This document shows positions 9,780 through 25,166 of a DNA stretch of 64,000 nt, piece after piece; within the stretch, counting starts at the first letter, position 1, and each line of letters begins with the position of its first letter. The notes beneath the pieces were generated by a model that saw only the letters and a list, made by a program, of their open reading frames with translations, was not told the origin of the DNA and ran no database searches. Both the position numbers and the translations under genes were made by a program. Location of the stretch: the NCBI GenBank assembly GCA_949752745.1, contig OX457030.1:72036686-72100685 (forward strand), in the 5' to 3' direction. Origin of the DNA: Protula sp. h YS-2021 (Eukaryota > Annelida > Polychaeta > Sabellida > Serpulidae).

Positions 9780-12657
9780 TCACATACGTGCTAAATTAAG
9801 CTGGTCTGACGAGTTTTATTAGGGGTAGGGGGGGTGGGGGGGGGGTCTGCTAGGGTAGGGGGGGTCCGTGTGTCCGCGGTCCGCGGAACGGGTATCTATC
9901 CTATCTCTATACTACTAGCTGGTCAAAAGCCGGTGTAGATAAATCTGCTTTAGTTAAATTCGACTATTTTTGTTTGCAATTTACCTGTTGTATCTACTAT
10001 ATAAAAGCATTATTTGGTGGTAAAATGTTTTGCCATTACCCCTTAACCCATCCATATGGTCAGTAAACGTTTTGAATTAACACAAATGCACGTAGCAATA
10101 TAATCGATTTATATAAAAATTGAAATTTTGGCAGTTGTTGCAAAATGCACTTCTTTTTGTAGCAGCACAGAATCAACGATGGAGAACTGAGTAAACGGAA
10201 ATTATGTCAAGGTGTTCATAATAACGGATGTCAAGAGAAAAAGCAATGACTTTACAGTTACCAAAAAACCTAATTTCGTGGAAATAGTAGTTGCTAGCAA
10301 ACGAGACCCTCATATCTGCTCCGGAAAGTCATTCCAATGTTTGACCCCGATGTTTACTCTAATGGAATGGTTATTATGATATCATATCACATTGTAACCA
10401 AAACACAATTGGTAATTTCTTAACCAATTTTGTTAAAATTTAGACAAGCTTTTGTCGGCCTTTTTATATAAATTTATTTTTACTCGCTTTTCGAAATTCG
10501 AAACCAAGAGCAATTGCTAATGCTGATATGTCTGTTTTGTCATTTGGATACGTTTGGTCACTTGACGATGGCACCGTTTGAGTTTATAAGCAACCTTTGT
10601 AGAAATCATAGTAACTGCTTACACAAGACTTTCCTTCAGGGCGTTTTTGTTATGACTTATCAGTATTAGTAAGATATCTTGTAGACAATTGCAGTGACAA
10701 CTGAAGGTGACTGGAATTTGACCGTAGGTGTAAGGACCGAAAATCTCATTGCCATTCGCTTTTAAATTTAAGAACAAGATTGGAACATGATAATGCTATT
10801 TTGTACCTGGATTTTTGTTTCATGCATTATATGCGTTCGCTCAAAATAATGGTTTTTCTTTAAAAGAAGTTTTAACGTAGGTTGATATACTGAAAGGCAA
10901 AAAACTGTTTACAATGAATAAAGTGTTTGCTTCCACTTTTATTTGTTTCTTTTATGTCACACATTAACGAAGGTGAAAGCAAAAATTCTAATTAACTTAT
11001 TACAAGTTGAAAAGGTGAAAATTATATATTAGTAATAATTCACGAGTGCATCCACGTAAGTATTTTCTCGATATCGCTAATAGTGTGAGTTCACGCTCAA
11101 TGTTATTTTAGTTAGCCACAGAGAGAATGTACTCCAGTTCTGTACTGCTTTCGGTTATAATTTCAGATCTCACCTGTGAAACTCTTCACAGACTTATATA
11201 TCCGAATGGTAAACAAAGACACTAATCACCGAAACAGCAGATAACAAACACTAGAAGTAGACAAAAAGAGTTTACCAATCGCAACATATTGTTTACATAT
11301 TAGAGGGCATCGGAATTACTGCAGCCCTTTTAACATCTATCTACACGGAGTTTAAATCATGTATCAGTAAAGCAAAATAATCAAAGGAAAGATTGTAATT
11401 ATTCCTATTATTATATTAAGCATGCCTTGACATAAGGCACTGAGTGCACAAAATTTGTTGGTCACTATATTTATCATTTTTGACAATTTCAACAGTGAAA
11501 CTTAAACCTTTTCTTTTTTCAAATAAATAATAAGGGGAACTCGTGACATCGTTATTTCCAGCTCAGTAAAAGCATTGGATTTCGATGTCTTGGGTTTTTC
11601 AGCACAATTGCGATGTGCGATAGACACACCCAGAATCTATTTTCACGAAAGCGTCTAATGACTGGTTTTGTACTTACCCAGCTATTTTTACTTCCGGGTG
11701 TCTCATCTGTAGTCATCGTCGAACTGCTAAAGCGATCACAGATGTGAATTATCAGGATATGAGAATTCTGACGAGGAGTATTAGGGCAAAGACGATCGCT
11801 TCTATGTCTTTCCTGGATGCGTATTATTTCATGACAATGTTTCTACAGTTTGCAAAGGGCAGTGTTACGCTATACAGTGTGTGAAGCCACAGTGGCATCT
11901 AAGAGACAGCCTGTAACAGGCTCTGTGCCTTCGTTGCGAGTTTCTCAGAAGTCGATTTAATTTTTAACGTGCTCTGGATCTCGCTGAGCCAATAGGTATA
12001 ATAGTGTAAATAAATGCGGGCTACGCATAAGAAAACTAAGATAGAAAAAATTTTGAAAAAGCAGCCCCCACCACCCAAATTGACAATTGATTAAAAAATA
12101 AAAGAACATCTATTTAGTCAGGTTCTAGTTATCAAAAATTTGTAAGCAATAAGTTCACTGTTTAGAACAATATTTAATTTCTAGATGTAAACTTTCTCTG
12201 TCTTTCAGTTTGTTTTAATACAAAGCAATGTTCTCTAAGGAAGATTACTGGCAAATATTCCTTACAGACGTAGCAACCGCTTGACAAAGACAACAAAAAA
12301 TAAAACAGTCAAAGCATTAAGGTTTGGACAAATCTTTTTAGTCAATTATTATTTTCTCACCCAGAGTATGGATTCTGCAGGCTATATGGTCTAAATATGA
12401 AGTAATGTAGATTTTAGTCATTTTTTCGGCTTATAAATCGTTCTAAGATTATTTTATAATACCTATAAAAAAGGCGAAAATATCAATACAAATTGTGTTT
12501 CATTTTGTGTTGCGAAGTTTGATAGCCATTTATTTTGGTGCATAGCCACATGTAGTCATCTCTATGAACAACATAGGCAGATGGCGTTCTTTCGAGTCTG
12601 TTTGTGAGACTGTTGTAGCTGTTCTAGTTAGAGGTGTCAAACATCCATGCGCGAGTA
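9780..12657. other. Long AT-rich stretch, no gene seen
   Basis: Both strands show only short frames. A G-rich patch lies at 9820-9870. The last few hundred bases flank the satellite and are not part of its unit. Confidence 0.5.
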
Positions 12658-15235
12658 GAAAGAAAGCAGAGAGCTCATGGTACTGAAGCAAAACTTTAAA
12701 AGCTTTTATAAGCAAGACAAAAATTAAACCCATTCCCATTAAATTCCAACTGTTCTGCGTATTTACAATAAAACTGTACCAGAAGTATTGTTAGGAAATA
12801 TGACTTGAATTTGACAAAAGTTGATAGAACCGTTTAACCTATGCAAAAAATAAATAGACAACGTTTGAAGTCGATCCAGCTTTTCGTTCTGGAAATACAC
12901 AACCTGCACACAACATTTTGTTCACAACTGGCTAACAAACAAACACAAACACACAAATTGAAGAGATGACCAGTTCCGCAATTACAACCTCCCTCGAAAT
13001 GTTCTGTTTACATCAAGAGGCATCAGTTCTGTTCCTAACTCAACTAATCCACAATGTCAAAGATAGCTAATGGCGGCCGATAGCACCGTTTGACAAGACC
13101 AGGTTAAGAGTAGAAGACTTCACAACGCAGATTTGTCATGCTGGTGCTGGTGGTCATCTGTCTGACTTCGAGCAGTCACCTGGGCCAATATGATAACAAC
13201 CTAGCTATGCTGAGGTTTTGAGATGTAATCAATTGAAGCGAATTTTCTGGATGAAAAAAACTAAAGTCTGTTTATAATTGCATGTCGGCTTCAGAACTTA
13301 GAATTGACTGTGATGATTTGCCGCCATAAATTTAGTATATAACCTGTAACATGTACTGTGACACGTTCAGTGTTACACAGCCAAATGAATTTAAGACAAA
13401 AGATAGCAAAGAAGCAATTTTTTAAATCAGTTTATCTGTCTTCTGATATTCGCAAACTAACGACAACACAGGAGTCATTACATGAAAACATGGCGAGAGA
13501 TGAAAGAGTGAAATTACAGGGAATTATTCAAAGAGAAATCTGAATATCTACACATTGCTTGTAGCATGACATCAAAGTTGGATATACAGCTGAGTGATTA
13601 GAAATCAAAGGTTAATCTCGTTAGCCATCCAAGACATCCGGCGCTATGGGCAATCTGGTTATCTCAAAAGTCGATTTCTCGATGACAGTGTTGGTTCTAA
13701 GTACAGTATAGGAAGAAAGCAGAGAGCTCATGGTACTGAAGCAAAACGTTAAAAGCTTTTATAAGCAAGACAAAAATTAAACCCATTCCCATTAAATTCC
13801 AACTGTTCTGCGTATTTTCAATAAAACTGTACCAGAAGTATTGTTAGGAAATATGACTTGAATTTGACAAAAGTTGATAGAACCGTTTAACCTATGCAAA
13901 AAATAAATAGACAACGTTTGAAGTCGATCCAGCTTTTCGTTCTGGAAATACACAACCTGCACACAACATTTTGTTCACAACTGGCTAACAAACAAACACA
14001 AACACACAAATTGAAGAGATGACCAGTTCCGCAATAACAAACTCCCTCGAAATGTTCTGTTTACATCAGGACATCAGTTCTGTTCCTAACTCAACTAATC
14101 CACAATGTCAAAGATAGCTAATGGCGGCCGATAGCACCGTTTGACAAGACCAGGTTAAGAGTAGAAGACTTCACAACGCAGATTTGTCATGCTGGTGCTG
14201 GTGGTCATCTGTCTGACTTCGAGCACTCACCTGGGCCAATATGCTAAACAACCTAGCTATGCTGAGGTTTTGAGATCTAATCAATTGAAGCGAATTTTCT
14301 GGATGAAAAAAACTAAAGTCTGTTTATAATTGCATGTCGGCTTTAGAACTTAAAATTGACTGTGATGATTTGCCGCCATAAATTTAGTATATAACCTGTA
14401 ACATGTACTGTGACACGTTCAGTGTTACACAGCCAAATGAATTTAAGACAAAATATAGCAAAGAAGCAATTTTTTAAATCAGTTTATCTGTCTTCTGATA
14501 TTCGCAAACTAACGACAACACAGGAGTCATTACATGAAAACATGGCGAGAGATGAAAGAGTGAAATTACAGGGAATTATTCAAAGAGAAATCTGAATATC
14601 TACACATTGCTTGTAGCATGACATCAAAGTTGGATATACAGCTGAGTGATTAGAAATCAAAGGTTAATCTCGTTAGCCATCCAAGACATCCGGCACTATG
14701 GGCAATCTGGTTATCTCAAAAGTCGATTTCTCGATGACAGTGTTGGTTCTAAGTACAGTATAGGAAGAAAGCAGAGAGCTCATGGTACTGAAGCAAAACG
14801 TTAAAAGCTTTTATAAGCAAGACAAAAATTAAACCCATTCCCATTCCAACTGTTCTGCGTATTTTCAATAAAACTGTACCAGAAGTATTGTTAGGAAATA
14901 TGACTTGAATTTGACAAAAGTTGATAGAACCGTTTAACCTATGCAAAAAATAAATAGACAACGTTTGAAGTCGATCCAGCTTTTCGTTCTGGAAATACAC
15001 AACCTGCACACAACATTTTGTTCACAACTGGCTAACAAACAAACACAAACACACAAATTGAAGAGATGACCAGTTCCGCAATAACAAACTCCCTCGAAAT
15101 GTTCTGTTTACATCAGGACATCAGTTCTGTTCCTAACTCAACTAATCCACAATGTCAAAGATAGCTAATGGCGGCCGATAGCACCGTTTGACAAGACCAG
15201 GTTAAGAGTAGAAGACTTCACAACGCAGATTTGTC

Positions 15236-15376
15236 ATGCTGGTGCTGGTGGTCATCTGTCTGACTTCGAGCACTCACCTGGGCCAATATGCTAAACAACC
15301 TAGCTATGCTGAGGTTTTGAGATCTAATCAATTGAAGCGAATTTTCTGGATGAAAAAAACTAAAGTCTGTTTATAA
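15236..15376 (+). other. 46-codon frame with signal-peptide-like start inside the satellite unit (example copy)
   Basis: The frame begins MLVLVVICLTSSTHLGQYA and ends KKTKVCL before TAA at 15374-15376. The hydrophobic start resembles a signal peptide, with a small basic, two-cysteine remainder. The frame is present in most satellite copies but is broken in the first copy (near 13190, where GCTAAA reads GATAAC). It is too short to be convincing alone; it may be chance or part of an exon of an ancestral gene. Confidence 0.2.
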
Positions 15377-18300
15377 TTGCATGTCGGCTTTAGAACTTAA
15401 AATTGACTGTGATGATTTGCCGCCATAAATTTAGTATATAACCTGTAACATGTACTGTGACACGTTCAGTGTTACACAGCCAAATGAATTTAAGACAAAA
15501 TATAGCAAAGAAGCAATTTTTTAAATCAGTTTATCTGTCTTCTGATATTCGCAAACTAACGACAACACAGGAGTCATTACATGAAAACATGGCGAGAGAT
15601 GAAAGAGTGAAATTACAGGGAATTATTCAAAAAGAAATCTGAATATCTACACATTGCTTGTAGCATGACATTAAAGTTGGATATACAGCTGAGTGATTAG
15701 AAATCAAAGGTTAATCTCGTTAGCCATCCAAGACATCCGGCACTATGGGCATTCTGGTTATCTCAAAAGTCGATTTCTCGATGACAGTGTTGGTTCTTAA
15801 TACAGTATAGGAAGAAAGCAGAGAGCTCATGGTACTGAAGCAAAACTTTAAAAGCTTTTATAAGCAAGACAAAAATTAAACCCATTCCCATTAAATTCCA
15901 ACTGTTCTGCGTATTTACAATAAAACTGTACCAGAAGTATTGTTAAGAAATATGACTTGAATTTGACAAAAGTTGATAGAACCGTTTAACCTATGCAAAA
16001 AATAAATAGACAACGTTTGAAGTCGATCCAGCTTTTCGTTCTGGAAATACACAACCTGCACACAACATTTTGTTCACAACTGGCTAACAAACAAACACAA
16101 ACACACAAATTGAAGAGATGACCAGTTCCGCAATTACAACCTCCCTCGAAATGTTCTGTTTACATCAAGAGGCATCAGTTCTGTTCCTAACTCAACTAAT
16201 CCACAATGTCAAAGATAGCTAATGGCGGCCGATAGCACCGTTTGACAAGACCGGGTTAAGAGTATAAGACTTCACAACGCAGATTTGTCATGCTGGTGCT
16301 GGTGGTCATCTGTCTGACTTCGAGCACTCACCTGGGCCAATATGCTAAACAACCTAGCTATGCTGAGGTTTTGAGATGTAATCAATTGAAGCGAATTTTC
16401 TGGATGAAAAAAACTAAAGTCTGTTTATAATTGCATGTCGGCTTTAGAACTTAGAATTGACTGTGATGATTTGCCGCCATAAATTTAGTATATAACCTGT
16501 AACATGTACTGTGACACGTTCAGTATTACACAGTCAAATGAATTTAAGACAAAATATAGCAAAGAAGCAATTTTTTAAATCAGTTTATCTGTCTTCTGAT
16601 ATTCGCAAACTAACGACAACACAGGAGTCATTACATGAAAACATGGCGAGAGATGAAAGAGTGAAATTACAGGGAATTATTCAAAGAGAAATCTGAATAT
16701 CTACACATTGCTTGTAGCATGACATCAAAGTTGGATATACAGCTGAGTGATTAGAAATCAAAGGTTAATCTCGTTAGCCATCCAAGACATCCGGCACTAT
16801 GGGCAATCTAGTTATCTCAAAAGTCGATTTCTCGATGACAGTGTTGGTTCTAAGTACAGTATAGGAAGAAAGCAGAGAGCTCATGGTACTGAAGCAAAAC
16901 TTTAAAAGCTTTTATAAGCAAGACAAAAATTAAACCCATTCCCATTAAATTCCAACTGTTCTGCGTATTTACAATAAAACTGTACCAGAAGTATTGTTAA
17001 GAAATATGACTTGAATTTGACAAAAGTTGATAGAACCGTTTAACCTATGCAAAAAATAAATAGACAACGTTTGAAGTCGATCCAGCTTTTCGTTCTGGAA
17101 ATACACAACCTGCACACAACATTTTGTTCACAACTGGCTAACAAACAAACACAAACACACAAATTGAAGAGATGACCAGTTCCGCAATTACAACCTCCCT
17201 CGAAATGTTCTGTTTACATCAAGAGGCATCAGTTCTGTTCCTAACTCAACTAATCCACAATGTCAAAGATAGCTAATGGCGGCCGATAGCACCGTTTGAC
17301 AAGACCGGGTTAAGAGTATAAGACTTCACAACGCAGATTTGTCATGCTGGTGCTGGTGGTCATCTGTCTGACTTCGAGCACTCACCTGGGCCAATATGCT
17401 AAACAACCTAGCTATGCTGAGGTTTTGAGATGTAATCAATTGAAGCGAATTTTCTGGATGAAAAAAACTAAAGTCTGTTTATAATTGCATGTCGGCTTTA
17501 GAACTTAGAATTGACTGTGATGATTTGCCGCCATAAATTTAGTATATAACCTGTAACATGTACTGTGACACGTTCAGTATTACACAGTCAAATGAATTTA
17601 AGACAAAATATAGCAAAGAAGCAATTTTTTAAATCAGTTTATCTGTCTTCTGATATTCGCAAACTAACGACAACACAGGAGTCATTACATGAAAACATGG
17701 CGAGAGATGAAAGAGTGAAATTACAGGGAATTATTCAAAGAGAAATCTGAATATCTACACATTGCTTGTAGCATGACATCAAAGTTGGATATACAGCTGA
17801 GTGATTAGAAATCAAAGGTTAATCTCGTTAGCCATCCAAGACATCCGGCACTATGGGCAATCTGGTTATCTCAAAAGTCGATTTCTCGATGACAGTGTTG
17901 GTTCTTAATACAGTATAGGAAGAAAGCAGAGAGCTCATGGTACTGAAGCAAAACTTTAAAAGCTTTTATAAGCAAGACAAAAATTAAACCCATTCCCATT
18001 AAATTCCAACTGTTCTGCGTATTTATAATAAAAGTGTACCAGAAGTATTGTTAAGAAATATGACTTGAATTTGAAAAAAAATTGATAGAACCGTTTAACC
18101 TACGCAAAAAATAAATAGACAACGTTTGAAGTCGATCCAGCTTTTCGTTCTGGAAATACACAACCTGCACACAACATTTTGTTCACAACTGGCTAACAAA
18201 CAAACACAAACACACAAATTGAAGAGATGACCAGTTCCGCAATTACAACCTCCCTCGAAATGTTCTGTTTACATCAAGAGGCATCAGTTCTGTTCCTAAC

Positions 18301-21300
18301 TCAACTAATCCACAATGTCAAAGATAGCTAATGGCGGCCGATAGCACCGTTTGACAAGACCGGGTTAAGAGTATAAGACTTCACAACGCAGATTTGTCAT
18401 GCTGGTGCTGGTGGTCATCTGTCTGACTTCGAGCAGTCACCTGGGCCAATATGCTAAACAACCTAGCTATGCTGAGGTTTTGAGATGTAATCAATTGAAG
18501 CGAATTTTCTGGATGAAAAAAACTAAAGTCTGTTTATAATTGCATGTCGGCTTTAGAACTTAAAATTGACTGTGATGATTTGCCGCCATAAATTTAGTAT
18601 ATAACCTGTAACATGTACTGTGACACGTTCAGTGTTACACAGCCAAATGAATTTAAGACAAAAGATAGCAAAGAAGCAATTTTTTAAATCAGTTTATCTG
18701 TCTTCTGATATTCGCAAACTAACGACAACACAGGAGTCATTACATGAAAGCATGGCGAGAGATAAAAGAGTGAAATTACAGGGAATTATTCAAAGAGAAA
18801 TCTGAATATCTACACATTGCTTGTAGCATTACATCAAAGTTGGATATACAGCTGAGTGATTAGAAATCAAAGGTTAATCTCGTTAGCCATCCAAGACATC
18901 CGGCACTATGGGCAATCTGTTTATCTCAAAAGTCGATTTCTCGATGACAGTGTTGGTTCTAAATACAGTATAGGAAGAAAGCAGAGAGCTCATGGTACTG
19001 AAGCAAAACTTTAAAAGCTTTTATAAGCAAGACAAAAATTAAACCCATTCCCATTAAATTCCAACTGTTCTGCGTATTTACAATAAAACTGTACCAGAAG
19101 TTTTGTTAAGAAATATGACTTGAATTTGACAAAAGTTGATAGAACCGTTTAACCTACGCAAAAAATAAATAGACAAAGTTTGAAGTCGATCCAGCTTTTC
19201 GTTCTCGAAATACACAACCTGCACACAACATTTTGTTCACAACTGGCTAACAAACAAACACAAACACACAAATTGAAGAGATGACCAGTTCCGCAATTAC
19301 AACCTCCCTCGAAATGTTCTGTTTACATCAAGAGGCATCAGTTCTGTTCCTAACTCAACTAATCCACAATGTCAAAGATAGCTAATGGCGGCCGATAGCA
19401 CCGTTTGACAAGACCGGGTTAAGAGTAGAAGACTTCACAACGCAGATTTGTAATGCTGGTGCTGGTGGTCATCTGTCTGACTTCGAGCAGTCACCTGGGC
19501 CAATATGCTAAACAACCTATCTATGCTGAGGTTTTGAGATGTAATCAATTGAAGCGAATTTTCTGGATGAAGAAAACTAAAGTCTGTTTATAATTGCATG
19601 TCGGCTTTAGAACTTAGAATTGACTGTGATGATTTGCCGCAATAAATTTAGTATATAACCTGTAACATGTACTGTGACACGTTCAGTGTTACACAGCCAA
19701 ATGAATTTAAGACAAAAGATAGCAAAGAAGCAATTTTTTAAATCAGTTTATCTGTCTTCTGATATTCGCAAACTAACGACAACACAGGAGTCATTACATG
19801 AAAGCATGGCGAGAGATAAAAGAGTGAAATTACAGGGAATTATTCAAAGAGAAATCTGAATATCTACACATTGCTTGTAGCATTACATCAAAGTTGGATA
19901 TACAGCTGAGTGATTAGAAATCAAAGGTTAATCTCGTTAGCCATCCAAGACATCCGGCACTATGGGCAATCTGGTTATCTCAAAAGTCGATTTCTCGATG
20001 ACAGTGTTGGTTCTAAATACAGAATAGGAAGAAAGCAGAGAGCTCATGGTACTGAAGCAAAACTTTAAAAGCTTTTATAAGCAAGACAAAAATTAAACCC
20101 ATTCCCATTAAATTCCAACTGTTCTGCGTATTTACAATAAAACTGTACCAGAAGTATTGTTAAGAAATATGACTTGAATTTGACAAAAGTTGATAGAACC
20201 GTTTAACCTATGCAAAAAATAAATAGACAACGTTTGAAGTCGATCCAGCTTTTCGTTCTGGAAATACACAACCTGCACACAACATTTTGTTCACAACTGG
20301 CTAACAAACAAACACAAACACACAAATTGAAGAGATGACCAGTTCCGCAATTACAACCTCCCTCGAAATGTTCTGTTTACATCAAGAGGCATCAGTTCTG
20401 TTCCTAACTCAACTAATCCACAATGTCAAAGATAGCTAATGGCGGCCGATAGCACCGTTTGACAAGACCGGGTTAAGAGTATAAGACTTCACAACGCAGA
20501 TTTGTCATGCTGGTGCTGCTGGTCATCTGTCTGACTTCGAGCAGTCACCTGGGCCAATATGCTAAACAACCTAGCTATGCTGAGGTTTTGAGATGTAATC
20601 AATTGAAGCGAATTTTCTGGATGAAAAAAACTAAAGTCTGTTTATAATTGCATGTCGGCTTTAGAACTTAAAATTGACTGTGATGATTTGCCGCCATAAA
20701 TTTAGTATATAACCGGTAACATGTACTGTGACACGTTCAGTGTTACACAGCCAAATGAATTTAAGACAAAAGATAGCAAAGAAGCAATTTTTTAAATCAG
20801 TTTATCTGTCTTCTGATATTCGCAAACTAACGACAACACAGGAGTCATTACATGAAAACATGGCGAGAGATGAAAGAGTGAAATTACAGGGAATTATTCA
20901 AAGAGAAATCTGAATATCTACACATTGCTTGTAGCATGACATCAAAGTTGGATATACAGCTGAGTGATTAGAAATCAAAGGTTAATCTCGTTAGCCATCC
21001 AAGACATCCGGCACTATGGGCAATCTGGTTATCTCAAAAGTCGATTTCTCGATGACAGTGTTGGTTCTAAAAACAGTATAGGGAGAAAGCAGAGAGCTCA
21101 TGGTACTGAAGCAAAACTTTAAAAGCTTTTATAAGCAAGACAAAAATTAAACCCATTCCCATTAAATTCCAACTGTTCTGCGTATTGACAATAAAACTGT
21201 ACCAGAAGTATTGTTAAGAAATATGACTTGAATTTGACAAAAGTTGATAGAACCGTTTAACCTACGCAAAAAATAAATAGACAACGTTTGAAGTCGATCC

Positions 21301-24300
21301 AGCTTTTCGTTCTGGAAATACACAACCTGCACACAACATTTTGTTCACAACTGGCTAACAAACAAACACAAACACACAAATTGAAGAGATGACCAGTTCC
21401 GCAATTACAACCTCCCTCGAAATGTTCTGTTTACATCAAGAGGCATCAGTTCTGTTCCTAACTCAACTAATCCACAATGTCAAAGATAGCTAATGGCGGC
21501 CGATAGCACCGTTTGACAAGACCGGGTTAAGAGTATAAGACTTCACAACGCAGATTTGTCATGCTGGTGCTGGTGGTCATCTGTCTGACTTCGAGCAGTC
21601 ACCTGGGCCAATATGCTAAACAACCTAGCTATGCTGAGGTTTTGAGATGTAATCAATTGAAGCGAATTTTCTGGATGAAAAAAACTAAAGTCTGTTTATA
21701 ATTGCATGTCGGCTTTAGAACTTAAAATTGACTGTGATGATTTGCCGCCATAAATTTAGTATATAACCTGTAACATGTACTGTGACACGTTCAGTGTTAC
21801 ACAGCCAAATGAATTTAAGACAAAAGATAGCAAAGAAGCAATTTTTTAAATCAGTTTATCTGTCTTCTGATATTCGCAAACTAACGACAACACAGGAGTC
21901 ATTACATGAAAACATGGCGAGAGATGAAAGAGTGAAATTACAGGGAATTATTCAAAGAGAAATCTGAATATCTACACATTGCTTGTAGCATGACATCAAA
22001 GTTGGATATACAGCTGAGTGATTAGAAATCAAAGGTTAATCTCGTTAGCCATCCAAGACATCCGGCACTATGGGCAATCTGGTTATCTCAAAAGTCGATT
22101 TCTCGATGACAGTGTTGGTTCTAAAAACAGTATAGGGAGAAAGCAGAGAGCTCATGGTACTGAAGCAAAACTTTAAAAGCTTTTATAAGCAAGACAAAAA
22201 TTAAACCCATTCCCATTAAATTCCAACTGTTCTGCGTATTGACAATAAAACTGTACCAGAAGTATTGTTAAGAAATATGACTTGAATTTGACAAAAGTTG
22301 ATAGAACCGTTTAACCTACGCAAAAATAAATAGACAACGTTTGAAGTCGATCCAGCTTTTCGTTCTGGAAATACACAACCTGCACACAACATTTTGTTCA
22401 CAACTGGCTAACAAACAAACACAAACACACAAATTGAAGAGATGACCAGTTCCGCAATTACAACCTCCCTCGAAATGTTCTGTTTACATCAAGAGGCATC
22501 AGTTCTGTTCCTAACTCAACTAATCCACAATGTCAAAGATAGCTAATGGCGGCCGATAGCACCGTTTGACAAGACCGGGTTAAGAGTATAAGACTTCACA
22601 ACGCAGATTTGTCATGCTGGTGCTGGTGGTCATCTGTCTGACTTCGAGCAGTCACCTGGGCCAATATGCTAAACAACCTAGCTATGCTGAGGTTTTGAGA
22701 TGTAATCAATTGAAGCGAATTTTCTGGATGAAAAAAACTAAAGTCTGTTTATAATTGCATGTCGGCTTTAGAACTTAAAATTGACTGTGATGATTTGCCG
22801 CCATAAATTTAGTATATAACCTGTAACATGTACTGTGACACGTTCAGTGTTACACAGCCAAATGAATTTAAGACAAAAGATAGCAAAGAAGCAATTTTTT
22901 AAATCAGTTTATCCGTCTTCTGATATTCGCAAACTAACGACAACACAGGAGTCATTACATGAAAACATGGCGAGAGATGAAAGAGTGAAATTACAGGGAA
23001 TTATTCAAAGAGAAATCTGAATATCTACACATTGCTTGTAGCATGACATTAAAGTTGGATATACAGCTGAGTGATTAGAAATCAAAGGTTAATCTCGTTA
23101 GCCATCCAAGACATCCGGCACTATGGGCAATCTGGTTATCTCAAAAGTCGATTTCTCGATGACAGTGTTGGTTCTAAATACAGTATAGGAAGAAAGCAGA
23201 GAGCTCATGGTACTGAAGCAAAACTTTAAAAGCTGTTATAAGCAAGACAAAAATTAAACCCATTCCCATTAAATTCCAACTGTTCTGCGTATTTACAATA
23301 AAACTGTACCAGAAGTATTGTTAAGAAATATGACTTGAATTTGACAAAAGTTGATAGAACCGTTTAACCTATGCAAAAAATAAATAGACAACGTTTGAAG
23401 TCGATCCAGCTTTTCGTTCTGGAAATACACAACCTGCACACAACATTTTGTCCACAACTGGCTAACAAACAAACACAAACACACAAATTGAAGAGATGAC
23501 CAGTTCCGCAATTACAACCTCCCTCGAAATGTTCTGTTTACATCAAGATGCATCAGTTCTGTTCCTAACTCAACTAATCTACAATGTCAAAGATAGCTAA
23601 TGGCGGCCGATAGCACCGTTTGACAAGACCGGGTTAAGAGTATAAGACTTCACAACGCAGATTTGTCATGCTGGTGCTGGTGGTCATCTGTCTGACTTCG
23701 AGCAGTCACCTGGGCCAATATGCTAAACAACCTAGCTATGCTGAGGTTTTGAGATGTAATCAATTGAAGCGAATTTTCTGGATGAAAAAAACTAAAGTCT
23801 GTTTATAATTGCATGTCGGCTTTAGAACTTAGAATTGACTGTGATGATTTGCCGCCATAAATTTAGTATATAACCTGTAACATGTACTGTGACACGTTCA
23901 GTGTTACACAGCCAAATGAATTTAAGACAAAAGATAGCAAAGAAGCAATTTTTAAATCAGTTTATCTGTCTTCTGATATTCGCAAACTAACGGCAACACA
24001 GGATTCATCACAGGAAAATATGGCGAGAGATGAAAGAGTGAAATTACAGGGAATTATTCAAAGAGAAATCTGAATATCTACACATTGCTTGTAGCATGAC
24101 ATCAAAGTTGGATATACAGCTGAGTGATTAGAAATCAAAGGTTAATCTCGTTAGCCATCCAAGACATCCGGCACTATGTGCAATCTGGTTATCTCAAAAG
24201 TCGATTTCTCGATGACAGTGTTGGTTCTAAATACAGTATAGGAAGAAAGCAGAGAGCTCATGGTACTGAAGCAAAACTTTAAAAGCTTTTATAAGCAAGA

Positions 24301-24974
24301 CAAAAATTAAACCCATTCCCATTAAATTCCAACTGTTCTGCGTATTTACAATAAAACTGTACCAGAAGTATTGTTAGGAAATATGACTTGAATTTGACAA
24401 AAGCTGATAGAACCGTTTAACCTATGCAAAAAATAAATAGACAACGTTTGAAGTCGATCCAGCTTTTCGTTCTGGAAATACACAACCTGCACACAACATT
24501 TTGTTCACAACTGGCTAACAAACAAACACAAACACACAAATTGAAGAGATGACCAGTTCCGCAATTACAACCTCCCTCGAAATGTTCTGTTTACATCAAG
24601 AGGCATCATTTCTGTTCCTAACTCAACTAATCCACAATGTCAAAGATAGCTAATGGCGGCCGATAGCACCGTTTGACAAGACCGGGTTAAGAGTATAAGA
24701 CTTCACAACGCAGATTTGTCATGCTGGTGCTGGTGGTCATCTGTCTGACTTCGAGCAGTCACCTGGGCCAATATGCTAAACAACCTAGCTATGCTGAGGT
24801 TTTGCGATGCAATCAATTGAAGCGAATTTTCTGGATGAAAAAAACTAAAGTCTGTTTATAATTGCATGTCGGCTTTAGAATTTAAAATTGACTGTTTATA
24901 ATTGCATGTCGGCTTTAGAATTTAAAATTGACTGTGATGATTTGCCGCCATAAATTTAGTATATAACCTGTAAC

Positions 24975-25166
24975 ATGTACTGTGACACGTTCAGTGTTAC
25001 ACAGCCAAATGAATTTAAGACAAAAGATAGCAAAGAGGCAATTTTTAAATCAGTTTATCTGTCTTCTGATATTCGCAAACTAACGGCAACACAGGAGTCA
25101 TTACAGGAAAATATGGCGAGAGATGAAAGAGTGAAATTACAGGGAATTATTCAAAGAGAAATCTGA
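24975..25166 (+). other. 63-codon frame in the last satellite copy (also intact at 23882-24073)
   Basis: In the last two copies the frame starting at the first ATG of the block is open for 63 codons (MYCDTFSVTQPNEFKTKDSK to the C-terminal QGIIQREI). In the ten other copies a run of five T has become six T, which closes this frame after 24 codons, and only a shifted 61-codon frame remains. The two right-most copies therefore look ancestral for this site. It is preceded by AGTATATAAC. There is no resemblance to a known protein; coding status is doubtful. Confidence 0.25.
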
